Assembly (NCBI GenBank): GCA_905250025.1
Contig: CAJNOJ010000033.1
Location: forward strand, 186,001-250,000
From: Adineta ricciae
Lineage: Eukaryota > Rotifera > Eurotatoria > Adinetida > Adinetidae
Length of the DNA stretch: 64,000 bases
Direction: 5' to 3'
This document shows, piece by piece, positions 21,187 to 34,548 of the stretch; the stretch's first letter is position 1; each line of letters starts with the position of its first letter. The position numbers and the translations under genes are program-made. Below the pieces are notes generated by a model. That model was not told the DNA's origin and did not search any database. It was given only the letters and a program-made list of their open reading frames with translations.

Positions 21187-24100
21187 ATGACATCTTCTCC
21201 ATCGCAGTTTGCCAATACAAACAAATTTCAAGTTTTACCAACTCCTGTAAGTAGATTCAGTCTATTGGCAAGAAATGAATTTTCTTTTCGAAGGGAACAT
21301 TGTTACTTACTCAACCACTCAATAACAATGTTGCTATCAATAACATGGGTAACATAACACAGAATATTCGTCCAACTCCTTCGCAAAATGGAACCATTCT
21401 TTCACAACCAATGACAAGTGGAATAATGACTGCACCGACCAATTTCGTTCGTGTTAATCAGTCACAACCTATGCAAACTCAACAGCAGCAAGGTCAATTT
21501 ACCACACAAACAGTATGGACAAATAATCTATCACAATCCTTGCAACCCCAATTTACGATACAAAAACAACCACAACAACCGTCTGTTCTCCAGTATACTA
21601 CCGTTAAAACTGGTATGATTTAATGTGGATTTTTCTCATATCATCTAAGAAACAATCTATTGTTTCAGAACCAGGTACGCCAGGTGGAATTCAGTCACAG
21701 TCAACTGTAATTCCCACGAAAGTTATAACACAATCGGTTGTTCGTCAAACAGTAGGAACACCACAGACGGGAGCAACATCTCATACCTATACAGAATCTC
21801 AGATAAATGATTTCGTTTCGAAATGTCGAACATTCCTAACCACTCTACTTCGCTTAGCTGAAAAGCAAGCTCCAGAGAAACTACCGATGGTTCGATCTTG
21901 TATTCAACAACTTTTGGTACTAGAAAGACCAATTTTGAATACACAATCGATAAACAATTTCTATGTGATCTAGGATGGAACTATTGATCCGGAATCTTTT
22001 ACTCAACAATTGCATACACTCTATAAGTCTCAACCACATGTATCACTCGTCCCATTTTTCAAGGTAATTTTCACTTTTGTTTCTCACTGACAAGAAACTC
22101 CTTCGGACAATTCGGATCCTTTGATATTATAAGTGATAATTAATATGATCTTTTCAGGAAAATTTGATTTATATAAAGGTAAACCTATAAAAGCAATCAT
22201 TGTACAGATTTTTGTGTTATGGTTTATTAATTCAAAAACGGCTGGATGCTCAACCCATTCGGGGCTTATAAATTTTTATCTTATTCTTTTATGTAACTGA
22301 TTGCGTGATGTTTGTATAATGCCATTTGCCGTTTTCTTTCAGTATTCCGTATACACGGAACAAATCTTCAATGAGACACTTCACTGCTGTTCTTTCAAAA
22401 CCTCGCTTTCGTGAGACATCTATCGACAATCGTCATTCACCGCATTGTTTTGCGCGAAAAGCGCTTCATAATAAACTGAGACACATGAGTCAGAACACAA
22501 TTTCTCTCAACGATGAGTAATCACAACGCCATGTATCGTCCGATCTATGTTCAACGTACCGCTGATGTAATAAGAATGCAACTATTTTCAGAATATACTC
22601 ATCACAGGAATGAAGTCGGTTTTAAAAGACTGTACGAACATCATGCAATCATTCTTTCTTCAAACCCCATTGTTGAATATGTAAACGAATACAATTATTT
22701 TGTATTTTAGTTAGCGCTGCCTCACATGCGTCAAATTGTAAAAAATACATTTGGACTTCCAATAACAATTGAATTATTGGAAAAGCTTCAATTACCACCC
22801 AGTAATAGCAGTAATAATGCCAACAATACGATAGGTATGGCACAAGTGACAAATGCAAATATTATTAGTCAACACCAGCAGCAGCAACAACAACAATCAA
22901 CACAGTTTATTCAACAGCCATTATACACAACTGTCCAACCCCAACAAAAGATCAATATTTTGCAACAAACTCCTCAGCAAACCCTGATTGGTTCAACAGC
23001 ATCTTTGCTTAGTCAACAACAGCAGCAGCAGCAACAAGCGCGAGCACAAATTGCATGTTTATTCATTCTCTCCAAACTATATTGGAACAAAATCTTCTTT
23101 TAGAGCATCACTGGTTTTCGTCCATTGGTTACATCGTTGTCCCCATCCGGAAATACAAATCTTCTTAGCGGGCAACAGCAATCACAACAAGTTCAGCCAG
23201 TGACACAGATGATCATTCAACCATCTGATTCCTTATTACAACGATCGATTCTCTCAACAACTACAGCTACGTTGCAACAACCGCAAATCATTGCTGTGAA
23301 CCATCAGCCGATTAAAACAGAAACAATACAAACTCCACCGCCTTCCCTTATATCTGCTATTCAACAAAAACCAATAACTAAGTACGTAAAACCTCTTTCG
23401 GAGAAAAATCAATACGATCTATTCATTTAGAACTGAAGACGAACCATTAGATGATGGTAATAACCAAGCAATGATAAGCACGCGTCATTTACAACACGAT
23501 GACCGACTAATACCGTCTCTTATTTTACATCGACGTTTAAAAGATTTAGGTAAATCGAAAGTTTGAATTGCACAAAGAGATGCGCTGAATTTTCTTCGTG
23601 TTAGTCGACAAAGATAAACGATTTACGGGAATGACGATGGCAAATGATGCTGCTTTTCTTCTAATATCCAATGCTGCTCAAGAAAGATTGAAATATTTGT
23701 TAGAACAAGTGAAACTAGTCGCACAACATCGAATTGATATGTCTATGAAGGTAAAAATACGCGATTTCATCATTGATTTGAAGGAAGAATTATTCTTTCG
23801 TTTAGAATGATTCTGCGTATCAACAAACAAGTGATGTAAAAGGACAGATGCGATTTCTCGAAGACATAGATAAAATAGAAAAGCAGAAAAAGGACAAGAT
23901 TGAACAAGAAAAGATCTTTCGTGCAGCCAAAGTAAAACGAAACGTATTTTTCTGCAAGGAAACCCTATTTTTGTTCGTCAGAGTCGTTCCAAAACCAACG
24001 ATCCTGAAGCAGCTAAGCTAAAACAAAAAGCAAAAGAAGTAATATGAAAGTTTTCATCTTCCTATCATCCGATTGATTTCTATCAGATGCAACAAGCTCA

Positions 24101-24466
24101 AGTCGAAGAGCAACGGCAAAAGGAAGCCAACGAAACCGCTCTGGCAGCTATCGGTAAACCGAAAAAGCGTAAACTTGAAGAAAGTACAAATCATCACCAT
24201 CCGAATGCGATGTCTACGAATGGGCCTGAACAAATATCTCCTATTCAACCATCGCCCTCGTCAAATGTAACGATGTCAACAAATGTAAATAGTAAATCAG
24301 TATGTATCTATAAATGTTCAAGTCAATCGAAACTGTCGAGTGCATTTTCTTTTAGAAAACAACCAAGCGCATTTGTCGAGCAAATCTTCGTGATTTATTA
24401 CTAATAATGGAAAGAGATAAATATCTTAAACGCACAACTCTTCTCGTCAAAGCTCTTAATAAATAA
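21187..24466 (+). CDS. TAF4: TFIID subunit TAF4
   Basis: TAF4 is a core subunit of TFIID that pairs with TAF12 through a histone fold. Twelve exons: 21187-21246, 21294-21612, 21669-21916, 21974-22063, 22711-23052, 23104-23381, 23431-23549, 23605-23750, 23806-23931, 23982-24038, 24087-24299, 24356-24466; phases close to 702 residues. The N-terminal half is Gln/Thr-rich. The TAFH (NHR1) domain spans the exon 3/4 region (ESQINDFVSKCRTFLTTLLR, then DGTIDPESFTQQLH and SLVPFFK). The C-terminal TAF4 domain follows: LLISNAAQERLKYLLEQV, RFLEDIDKIEKQKKDK, and the final RDLLLIMERDK...LLVKALNK. Intron 5 needs a GC donor at 23053. Intron 4 is unusually long (647 bases). Confidence 0.93.
22064..22710 (+). 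other. Long fourth intron of TAF4
   Basis: 647 bases where neighbouring introns are 45-60. Flanked by AAG/GTAATT and TTTTAG/TTAGCG in phase 0. A 64-codon open frame inside (22326-22520) has no recognisable similarity. May hold a regulatory or small RNA element; none could be identified. Confidence 0.6.
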
Positions 24467-25140
24467 TTCTTAAACAAGTAACAAACGAGAGATCGAAAAT
24501 GTATTGGTTGACTTTTAATCGAGATAAATTGAACATTTATCGCGTCGTTTTGTTCTTTCTTTCATAGTCTCGCATGGTTTTACATGTTGAAGACTTTCTT
24601 TATTCTAAAAAAAAACACAAACAAACGAAGTTCTCCGGAACTTTCCTATGTATATGTCTGGTGTTTTTTCTCTTGTTGTTTCTTATTTATTCTGTCTTCT
24701 GTATACTTGCTCTCGATTGTCACATGGATATTTCTCCTATTTTTTTGTACACCATTTCTCTTCATTTCGATTTACAGTGAAACAAAAAAACACAAGAAAA
24801 AAACTTCTGTTGGATAAACAAGAATGAATGATTCAAATTCATTAGTTTCTTTTTTTGTCTCCTAGTTTTCGTCTTTTTCTCATATTCATCCATCAGCCGT
24901 ACGAAGGACTATTTTTCATCGATTTAGTGCTTTCACAATCGGATAGAGCTATATGACAAATAAATGATGCATCATCGAAAATGGTCGGTTTGATCAGATT
25001 ATTTGAGGAGATTTTTATCTGCTACGACTTATTTTCTCAATTGAAAGCAGAGTTAATATACACAGCTGAGTCAACAACCTCTCCTCTCAGTTATTCCAGT
25101 TTACATGTCTTTTATATGATGCATTCTTTGTATTTTAGAT
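24467..25140. other. Intergenic; probable 5' UTR intron of the amidase
   Basis: No gene. The sequence TGTATTTTAG sits two bases before the amidase ATG, so an untranslated first exon with an intron in the leader is likely. Confidence 0.45.
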
Positions 25141-26932
25141 ATGGCAGAAGATGCAATTAAAGAGGAAGAACAACAAGAGAGTCCATTCATAGAAAATGAA
25201 AGTGAAGGTTTAGAAACAGCATGTTATCGCAAATGTCGCGGTTTGTTCTGTTTAACAGCAACAGAAAATCATTTTGAACATGAAATTCCGTTGGATTATT
25301 CACCATTTCTTGATTCATTAGCAGCGTATCCATCTAAAACATACGAGCGAATTGAATCCTTGCTCAAACTCGATCATTCGATTGATCGAGTAAAAAATCT
25401 GATTAAAAATAAACATATTACATGTGTGGATCTGGTATTGTTCTATTTAAAACGTGTACAGATGACAAATGATTACTATAAAGTGGTTATCGAACTCAAT
25501 CCGCATTTATTAACCGAAGCAAAACTATTGGACGCAGAACTCAATGACAATAACATTGAGAAGAAGGCGCTCTTCGGGTGTGTGGCTGCTATAAAAGGTA
25601 ACATTAGCATACGTGACATGTATAATGATGCAGGTGCTCATGTTCTACATCAGAAGAAAATGAAATATGACGCACCAATTGTAAAAAAACTTCGAGAACA
25701 AGGTAAAAAGAACTCTATATATAGCAGTAATTAGATGTGGACTTTAACATTGTTAGGATGCGTTATTCTTGGTCGAACGAATCTATCTGAATGGGCTTAT
25801 GCTTTTACACAAGATGCACCGTCAGGTTTTTCAGCTGTTGGAGGACAATGTATTCATCCAGATGATATGCATGAAGATGTTAGTGGCTCATCTAGTGGAT
25901 CAGCTGCTGGAATTAAGTTAAACTTGTTTACATTTTCATTGGGAACAGAAACACAAGGATCATTGTTGTCACCGGCAATTAATGTTCGTAACGTTTGTAC
26001 GCTCAAACCGACACTCGGAACATGGTCGGGTGAGGATATTATTCCAGTTAATTATGATCAAGATTGTTGTGGTCCCATGACACGGACTATTAAAGATGTA
26101 GAGTTATTGCATAGGATTGCCGTTGGTATTCCAAATACATCAGACAGTGACAGTCGATCACTTCGAGTGGGCTACCTTGGTAAGTTACCTGCATACATGC
26201 CTAGTGCAGAAGAATGTACCAATTACATTATGTTTATATATAGGTCAATCACAAGACGGCAATGTCTTGGTCCAGACTCTCTCCCCTCTGCTACCTTTGA
26301 CAACATTAGTCAATTTAAATAGTGATATGGCTCTTGCAGAACCCATCGCAGCTGTATTAAATCCAGCTTCTAAATGTAACACATCATTTTTAGACTTTCT
26401 TTGTTATGGACTTGCTCGTGATATTCCTTTATATCTGTCTTCGCATTCATCTGATTACTGTCATCAAACTCTTCAATCAATAATCCAATGGAATTGCTCA
26501 CACTCAGAATATATTCCATACGGTCAATCATTGTTCATTCGTGCTATTGAATCACCAATTACACAAGATACCTACAATACATACAAACAAACATTACAAC
26601 AAGCATATGAATCATTTACAAGTTATTTGAAATCAACGTATGCACTCGATTGCTTATTAACTATTGGAGATAACGATCTGCTCACAGGTACAACTGTCTG
26701 TGGTATACCGCGTGCTAATTTAACACTTGATTACTATAATCCTGATCACAAGCAAATCAATGTTGTTGCTGTTGGTCTTTCTGTCAATGATGATCTGCTT
26801 CTTCTACGTCTGCTTCAACGATTAGAGAAGGCCAATCTTCAAGCGGGAAAGATTGATACACGAACGTCTTTTCAGAAATATTTGCAACAACCGATACGAT
26901 CCGTCTATCAGAACGGATGCTCAATCCTTTGA
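25141..26932 (+). CDS. Amidase-signature family enzyme
   Basis: Exons 25141-25702, 25757-26179 and 26244-26932 give 557 residues. Amidase-signature hydrolases cleave amide bonds with a Ser-cisSer-Lys triad. The Lys is in AAIKGNI, the cis-Ser region is SGSSSGSAAG, and the nucleophile lies in GTETQGSLLSPA, where most relatives have G-S/T-D-T-G-G-S. CVILGRTNLSEWAYA and KPTLGTWS are further family signatures. The N-terminal ~75 residues are acidic and lack a signal peptide or membrane anchor, unlike vertebrate FAAH. The sequence looks closer to bacterial/fungal-type amidases than to FAAH, so transfer is possible, but the introns show it is settled in this genome. Substrate unknown. Confidence 0.85.
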
Positions 26933-27111
26933 ATGGTTTATTTATGCATATTTTAACCCGGTGCTTTTGATTTTCCTATCTAACATTGAATGACGAGCTT
27001 TTCTTTTGATATTTTTAGTCAATACAATACTTCAGCGAGTCTATTCTCCGGATTGAATAAAATAATATTGATATTTTTAGATACTTACAATCGTTTCGTA
27101 ATACACTCATT

Positions 27112-29042
27112 ATGACAACTGTAAAACGTCATGATCTACAGCGTTTTACACGCGGTATTTCATCAGCATCATCATCATCATCTGGCAGAAATACAGAGGA
27201 TAAAGAACCACCCGTAACACCCACATCAGCACAACCAAGCGTATTCAATTGGGAAAGCGATAAGAGACGTTCGAAACCGTTCGATGATGGAACAATGTCT
27301 TTCTTTTGGCGGGCACATACTATAACATGTCTCGTCATAGCTATGTCATATCTATTCTATGTTGCTATTTTGGAACAACCATCCGAAGACTCAGCGTATA
27401 ATACCAAACGGTAGGCAAATGTCTTCCTGATAGTATCTCTGCACTCGCTAATTCTATATCGATTCATAAGCTAAAAGATTGTATTGAATAGAATTGTTCT
27501 CGCGACGACTCAAGGTAGGATTTTAATTGAGTATTGATTTCGAGTAGTGTTAATAAGTCGGTCGGGAAATCTTACTAATGAAACTTTCAATATACTGCTT
27601 ACCGTTGACAGGTACGATAAAGAAAAACTCTAATTTTAGTGGTCTACTAGCATGTGCTGGCTTTTTCCTTGTATTCGGTATGACACAAACACCCGATGGT
27701 GTGTTTGTTCGGCCACATCCTGGTAAGATAAATAGTTATCGGGTATATTTCCAACATTTGCTTCGAACCATCTTTTGTTTTTCTAGCTCTCTGGCGTCTT
27801 GTCCTTTGTTTCAGTGTGCTATATGAAATTGTGCTCATTTACATCTTGTTTCAAGTAAGTTAATATGAACTTATAGAGGTTGATAAGTTGTTTTTTTTCT
27901 GCTTAGACTGCCGATGAAGCTAGACAGCTCATCAAACATATTGATCCGGCATTGGGTGTCCCATTACCGGATAAAGACTATGGTGGATCCTGTCGTATCT
28001 ATGATTGGGAACATCCTGAAGATCCATTCCATTATTTTAAAGTAAAATCACATGACTTCATGTCAGAACTCATGAGCATTTTTTTCTATTAGGATAAAAT
28101 GGATTTCTTTGTTCTCTCACATTTCTTTGGTTGGTGGCTAAAAGTAAATTACGAACTAATAAATCGTTCCAAGGAAATGTTCGAAAAATTTTTCTAGACA
28201 TTAATTATTCGTGACTATTGGTTATGTATGGTCACATCGATTGGTTTCGAAATTCTTGAATATTCATTAGAACATCAATTACCGAACTTTAGTGAATGTT
28301 GGTGGGATCATGTAAGTGACTACGATTTCGTTGAGAGTCTGTTAATAAATCTGTTCAATTCTAGTGGATTCTTGATGCACTTATTTGTAATGGTGGTGGC
28401 ATTTATTTGGGAATGAAAACATGTGAATACTTGAAAATGAAACCTTATAATTGGCGTGGACTTTGGACTATTCCAACTGTTAGGTAAAGGAATATCTATT
28501 TCGAGAAAAGAAACCATCCTGAATAGTATTTCTTATCTAGAGGTAAAATCATGCGTGCATTGGGTCAATTTACACCACACGATTGGCTGGAATTCGATTG
28601 GCGTCCAACCGCTTCGTTGAAACGATGGCTCGCCATGTTATTCATAACGTGTTTTCTATTTCTAATTGAATTAGGCACATTCTACTTGAAATTCATCCTG
28701 TGGATTCCTCCACCACATTTCCTGTGTCTTTCTCGTTTACTATTCTTTCTGCTTGCCGGTGGTGTATCCATGCGTGAAATGTTTGAGTATTTAGATAATC
28801 CTCAATGTAAAAAATTCGGTCGACAATCATGGGTTATCACTGCTATTGTTATTACAGAAGTGTTAATTGTATTGAAATTCGATTGGGAAACGGTTACCAA
28901 ACCATTACCATTCTACATTGGTCTTCTTTGGATCACTATTGCTGTTGGAATTGTCCTGTGGACGATTTATCAATTTTGGTTCAAACGATTCATTCTTTGG
29001 GGACAGAAGAAGAATGTTTCGAATACGAAAAAGAGCGAATAA
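27112..29042 (+). CDS. PTDSS2: Phosphatidylserine synthase 2
   Basis: Exchanges ethanolamine of phosphatidylethanolamine for serine in the ER membrane. Exons 27112-27410, 27640-27722, 27787-27854, 27907-28041, 28093-28143, 28198-28311, 28365-28483 and 28541-29042 give 456 residues. PSS2-type hallmarks rather than PSS1: [63 protein letters not shown]. Multiple hydrophobic segments extend from ~residue 65 to the end. The N-terminal 55 residues are Ser/Thr-rich and cytosolic-looking. Only the C-terminal tail is short (ends NVSNTKKSE). It starts 179 bases after the amidase stop. Confidence 0.93.
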
Positions 29043-29378
29043 CACGCTCGATTTATGATCAATTCATTCCGAAACAAACGATCCAAACCTGATTTTTCCC
29101 TTCTAGTCACCTTTTGTTCTCCTACTCTTCTTTCTTCATTCATAACAAAGCATTTCGTTCCTTGTGTGATTGTTGTTTTGGTTGAATAAACAAAAGTGAA
29201 AAAATGGCAGTATAACATTCTCTTGTACGCATATAATTAGAACACTGACTAGATATGTATCTATTCCACGTGTTAGCGATCGCTCGAGAGACGACGAATA
29301 TAAACAAAAGAATGCGAACGAATCGTCTAGATTGTTTCTCGTTCAGCTAAACAAATCGTTTCATTTCTATCAGAAAAA
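29043..29378. other. Intergenic; 3' UTR with AATAAA
   Basis: AATAAA at about 29184-29189, ~140 bases past the PTDSS2 stop, is a plausible polyadenylation signal. Nothing else recognised. Confidence 0.5.
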
Positions 29379-32339
29379 ATGACTGAATCAGTCATAACTA
29401 TTTCACGTAAGTTAGAATTTCTAATTGATTGAAGAAATGAACAGTAACCTGACTTTAGCAAAAACATCGCCATATCATTCACCAGTTTCCACACGTCATG
29501 TATCACCAAGTGCATCATCGGCAACAGGTTCTTATATGCTAGCGACGCGCCATCGAAATCTTGATCAACAAACAATATCGAATGAAAAATTACAACTACG
29601 AAAGTTGAACGACCAGTTTTTAAGCTACATCGAACGTGTTCGCCTGTTTGAAACGTACAATAATTGCTTGACTAGTCATTGCGAACAAATCAAAGCTGCA
29701 CAGGAACGGACAAAAACGAAATTAGATTTACTTAAACAAGAATTCGATGAATATCAACAAGAAAAATTTGCTCGGGAGAGAAAAGATATTCAATTGGAAA
29801 ATGAAAACATAAAAGACATGGAAAAACAAGTCCATGATGTGAAAACAAAAGAAAAATTTCTTCAACATGAGCACGATTTAAATCGGCAACAGATCATCGA
29901 CTTACAGCAACAATTTATTGCCTTACAAGTACGTTCTATCTGTATTCAGAATAATTTCATTCTTCTTTGTGAACTTACCTTCTAGAGTAAAACGGAAAAA
30001 CTTCGTTTTGATTACGAAAATGTTAATGACGATTCAAATCATTATCGAAGACAGATCTCTTACTACCAATTACTTAAATCGTCGATATTGGACGAGATAT
30101 CACATCAGCGAGATATCAATCAACGGGTACAATTAGAAGTAGACGATTTGAAAATACAAAAACAGATCGCCATCCAATCGCATGAAGCTGATGCTCAAGT
30201 TTGATTCAGATACAAAATACTTTTCACTTGACTGTCGAACTCGATTCTTTTCTAGGCAATTGAAATTCACAATGATAATATGGTGTACGATCTGACGACA
30301 AATTTTCGCTTTGATGGTACTGGAAAACATCCATTGACGCAGACGTTGAACGAAATACGTGAAGAATATAAAACACGAGACAACGATATGCGTGAAGAAT
30401 TACATCGGAAATGTGAGTATAATTGACGATGTATTGTTTCAGAAATGATTCGAATCTGCTTTTTATTTGTTGGTCTAGATTTGCTGGAATATAATCAACA
30501 TATCAAAAGACAAGCTGATCAGAATTTACTCGATACCAACCGAGAGGATATCGAACGACGTCATCTTTCGAATGAGTTGAATTCACTGAATGACCATCGA
30601 ACTTTACTACAACAGAAATTAACGTTGATACATGAACATTACAAACAATTGGAATTGAATTTCGAACGGGAACTCAATCGGCAAAAGAGTATGCAAGAAA
30701 AATATGAGCAGCAAATTAATGATTTACGTGGATCAGTTAAAGAATATGTGAGCGAAATAGATACATCTGGGAGGCGATATTAATAGGTTTCGTTTGTTTA
30801 GCAAACTCTTTTGAATACAAGTACATTGGTGCGTCAACCAACTATCGAAGCTGAAGTGAACAAATATCGACAGTTACTTGAAGGTTCTGATCAGCAGTTG
30901 GGTCTTCGTCAACTAATTCATATGCCGAATAAAATTGAACATTCGCCATCGATCAATCGTCCGACAACACCATCATACCCGCTATCTCCGTTGGTACAGC
31001 GTTCTCCATCGCCTATAAACAAGTTAGAATCAGTATCAGCATTACTCTTGATTCCATCTCATACTCGTCAAAATTCCAATAGTGAAGCTTCATACGAAAC
31101 AGCACCAATATCCCAATCGTCGACACCAACAACTAACAATCAACAATATCTCACTTTCGAGTCCGTTAACGATAAATTGTCTCATACAGATTACGATACT
31201 GACAATGATCAATCGCAAACAATTCAATATATGTCAGGTCGTAGTAGTCGGTTAACTAGTACAACGGATAGTACACCATTAGCAATGACACCAACGAATC
31301 AAGAATCATTGCCCCCATTACCATTCACTGATCTCACTAATCAAAATGAAACCATTGTGGAAATATCATTTGATACGTCCCAGGCCGAAGGTAAGGTTAA
31401 CAGATAGGGAAAAACGAATTTCGATTGTATCGACACATCATACTTTTACATAGGTGTGATAAATCAAACATTACCATTTGTGCCCATGAATGTAATACTT
31501 AAAACGGATATGGATGAACGCAAAGATATAATTTCTGATGAACAACAGTCTCCATTGATTTCTACATTAGAAAAACGAGAAGAATCAGAACTGGCAGTAG
31601 TTGTTGAACCAACAATTATCACATCATCGCAAATTATTATTCCGATCACTGTAGATGTTGATTCTAAGCCAATTGAAGAATCCAATGATACAAAAATAGT
31701 AAGTCAATCTTTATCTCGCGATATTTATTTACTGTTATCTCAGATATCTCCTGTAACACCAACTATATCGATTGATGAACAATCAAAATCTTCAACATCA
31801 CCAAACAATGCATCTGATTCAACAAGAACAGAATCAACAACTGCGGTTGAAATACCTTTATCGGCGCTACCAGCAAAAAATCCGTTAGCTAAGTTAATGC
31901 CAGCAATGCTACCTAATGCAGCACCATTCGTGCCAAGTTCAAACGGAACACATAATCAACCAGTATCACCAGTATTCATTCCTATTTCAACTATGAATAA
32001 TGATGCGCTACCCTTTGTTCCAATTCAACAGCAGCCTGCAACAAGTCAACAACAATGGAATGGAGCTAATACACGCAGTGGCAGCGGTAGTAATGCAGGT
32101 GGAAATCGCCGTGGACAACTTGGCGTATGTATTTACTTTGCAATTCGTCTCTTAAATAGAATGAGCATGTTACATGTGCATAGGGTGGCAATTTTCATCA
32201 CGGCGGTGGAAATCAACGATCTGGTGGTGAGAGCTCGCATTTAACTTGTATCTGATAGTTATTTTTCGTTACAGGTGGAGGTAACTGGCATCAAGGTGGA
32301 GGCGGTGGTCATCAAAAACAACGTCGTGGAATGAAATAA
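29379..32339 (+). CDS. Cytoplasmic intermediate filament protein with PFVP and Gly-rich tail
   Basis: Exons 29379-29406, 29459-29928, 29986-30198, 30256-30412, 30479-30747, 30802-31390, 31454-32124, 32184-32226 and 32275-32339 give ~834 residues, or 819 if a possible 45-base intron (31699-31743) is removed. The rod begins with the helix initiation motif EKLQLRKLNDQFLSYIERVR and ends with the termination motif IEAEVNKYRQLLEGSD; long heptad-rich coils lie between. The Ser/Thr/Pro head has about 45 residues. There is no lamin-type Ig domain, nuclear signal block or CaaX box at the end. The ~480-residue tail is disordered, holds three PFVP motifs (near 31475, 31925, 32012) and ends in a Gly/His/Arg-rich segment finishing KQRRGMK. 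Start chosen by the in-phase first exon MTESVITIS. Confidence 0.85.
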
Positions 32340-32949
32340 GTTTTATTATTATTATTATTATTTAATAGTATTGATGTAGAGTGTATTTTTTTGTTTCCTT
32401 GTTACTCTTATAGATCTTTAACACTATGTATAGTTGCGTTGTGTTTTGAGTTATACTCTTACGTAGATGAATGAAAATAAATACTAATTGAAATAATCTG
32501 ATAAAAGGTAGCATCTTCCATTTCTTATCATTCAGCTAAAACGGAATATTTCTCAAAATGTCCTTCGTCATAACTTTTAATTTGTTGGTTAATGCCATGA
32601 CCTTTTAAAAGTGTAAGAAAGATAGCAGGGAACAAAATCTGTCATAGTAGAAAAGATCTTTTTTAACTTCATTAGCTTCATTAAGCACCTATTCACACCT
32701 ACACTTCCACTCGCATCTGCATCTCTTTCTCCACGGAAGTCATCTCTCGTCAAGTATTTAGCGCTAAATAAACTTATCCGCTCAAAAGTTTTTCGTTCTC
32801 TCAGTTTTTCACTATTATTTTGTTACTTGAAGAGCTTCGTCAAAATGTTTTTCGTTCACGCGATACCGTATCATTGAAAACTGTACGTTCTTCGTCAATA
32901 TGTTTGATGATGATATTGATCATCATCGACAGTAGAATGTATATTATTC
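32340..32949. other. Intergenic
   Basis: Contains a short ATT trinucleotide run (32341-32361) and AATAAA at ~32475, probably the poly(A) signal of the filament gene. No CDS. Confidence 0.5.
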
Positions 32950-33975
32950 ATGGAAATCCGTTCAGATCTGTTTAAAGCACCATGTTACGCACGATCTCAT
33001 CAAGGAGTCTGTATCGAACCATTCGATTGCTCTTCAGCCATAATCTCAAAATCATCTAATGCGTTGTTTTCTGAGAGTATCATCGAACCACCATTCTGCG
33101 GTTTAAATATCATCCAACGTCTTTATCATAAAGTTGATCTTTACCAAACACCTTCGACAAACGAGACGAATCAAATACTTGAACAATTGACTAAGATTAT
33201 AAAACAACATGTACCTAATTTTTCCTTCAATGAAAACTTCGGCCATGATTTAGAAGAATATTCTACTTTAGGTAATTCATTCAGTTAAAAATTCTTCTTC
33301 AATTAGAGCATTAATGATTTATATAGATGATCAACAAGAAGATGTATCTTTTCTACGAAGTCCTTCCTATTTACGAAAATATATGGGACGAAAGAGATCC
33401 GAACATTCATCCTATTCCCAAAAATTATCTTCTGCACGAAGTTTGCGATCAAACAAAGCCTTGAAACAATCTTTATCAAGACTAAACAGCGAAAGCAGTG
33501 AAGGTAAATATGAGACCTACCGTCTATTTGAACAATCATATTCTAAACATCCGAGATCAATCGTCATTGAGTCTTTCAATGTCACATTTAGATAAACATC
33601 ATCTTGACAATGACCAACTTATCAGTGCTACCGATTTGAAAAGAAATCCTAGTCAAGATTCAAGTAATAGCAAGATAAACAAGTAAAAGTAGTATAACAA
33701 CAAAGCTTCTTCTGCATTCTTGAATGTCTAGGTTGTCCAAGAGAATGTCCAGCGTGTATCATAATTCTCCAAGTAAAGTTCATCGAATAATGTTGAGATT
33801 TGTGAATTAACCGTTAGATACTTGAAAATTAGATTCGATCAAAGCAACATTTCAAACCATAATTGATAAAACGAAAATCAATAAACCAAATCTGTTCATG
33901 CGTTTATTAGCAGCATCCACGAAGTGTTGTCGAACATGTCGAAATCGACGTTTGTTCAATAATACCAGGAAATAA
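32950..33975 (+). CDS. Hypothetical protein, five exons
   Basis: Exons 32950-33271, 33327-33503, 33592-33682, 33732-33772 and 33833-33975 splice in phase to 257 residues. No domain recognised. The N-terminal ~110 residues have a few Cys and a folded look (PPFCGLNIIQRLYHKVDLYQ); the middle is Ser/Arg/Lys-rich (RKRSEHSSYSQKLSSARSLR), probably disordered and phosphorylatable; the C-terminal 45 residues are basic with a CCRTCRNRR cluster. That five small exons join without a stop supports a real gene. Confidence 0.6.
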
Positions 33976-34548
33976 TTAATAAACATCATTTGACTTAAAT
34001 TGATCTAGTGACTTAATCAAAAAAACTAACGTTGTCGTTCGACTATACATTGATATTCCTCTAAGCTTTCCTCTTTGCAAGTGATTCGTTCTCTAGCAAA
34101 TCAATCTTGATATGAATAAAGTCAATTTCCATATTAGATCATAATCATCAATCTTGAATAGAACATGATCTTATTTCTCGAGTGAATAGCGAACGATAGC
34201 TATGCTTACATTACAACAATCGCTGTTTCAACTAAATATTTGAATAAAACTACGGTTAAAAATAGCTCATTTGATCAAAACTAAGTTTCGTCTTTCACCC
34301 TCGCACATTGACGTTCATCTCTGATCCAAAACGCAGATGTTTCATTTAGAGCCAACAAAATTTCTGTCAGATACATCCTGAGTGTGTGGTTAGTCTGATA
34401 TTAATTGGTCGCAAACTCTAGTTTTTCTCTTCATCCTACTCTTTCTTTTAGACAATATAAATATTCATTTGAAAGAGCGATTTTGTGAGCATCGCTGCAT
34501 ATACAGCATCAACATCTTAGGCGTACAACAAACACGATTCCAACCGAC
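33976..34548. other. Intergenic; promoter of the next gene
   Basis: No CDS. A TATAAATA-like element at ~34456 lies ~90 bases upstream of the next ATG. Confidence 0.4.

Noticed and set aside
22326-22520. 64-codon ORF in the long TAF4 intron
   Set aside because: No splice-compatible phase with TAF4 exons and no similarity recognised.
31686-31743. Treating GTAAGT in the filament tail as proof of an intron
   Set aside because: The segment is also coding in frame, so both readings are kept.
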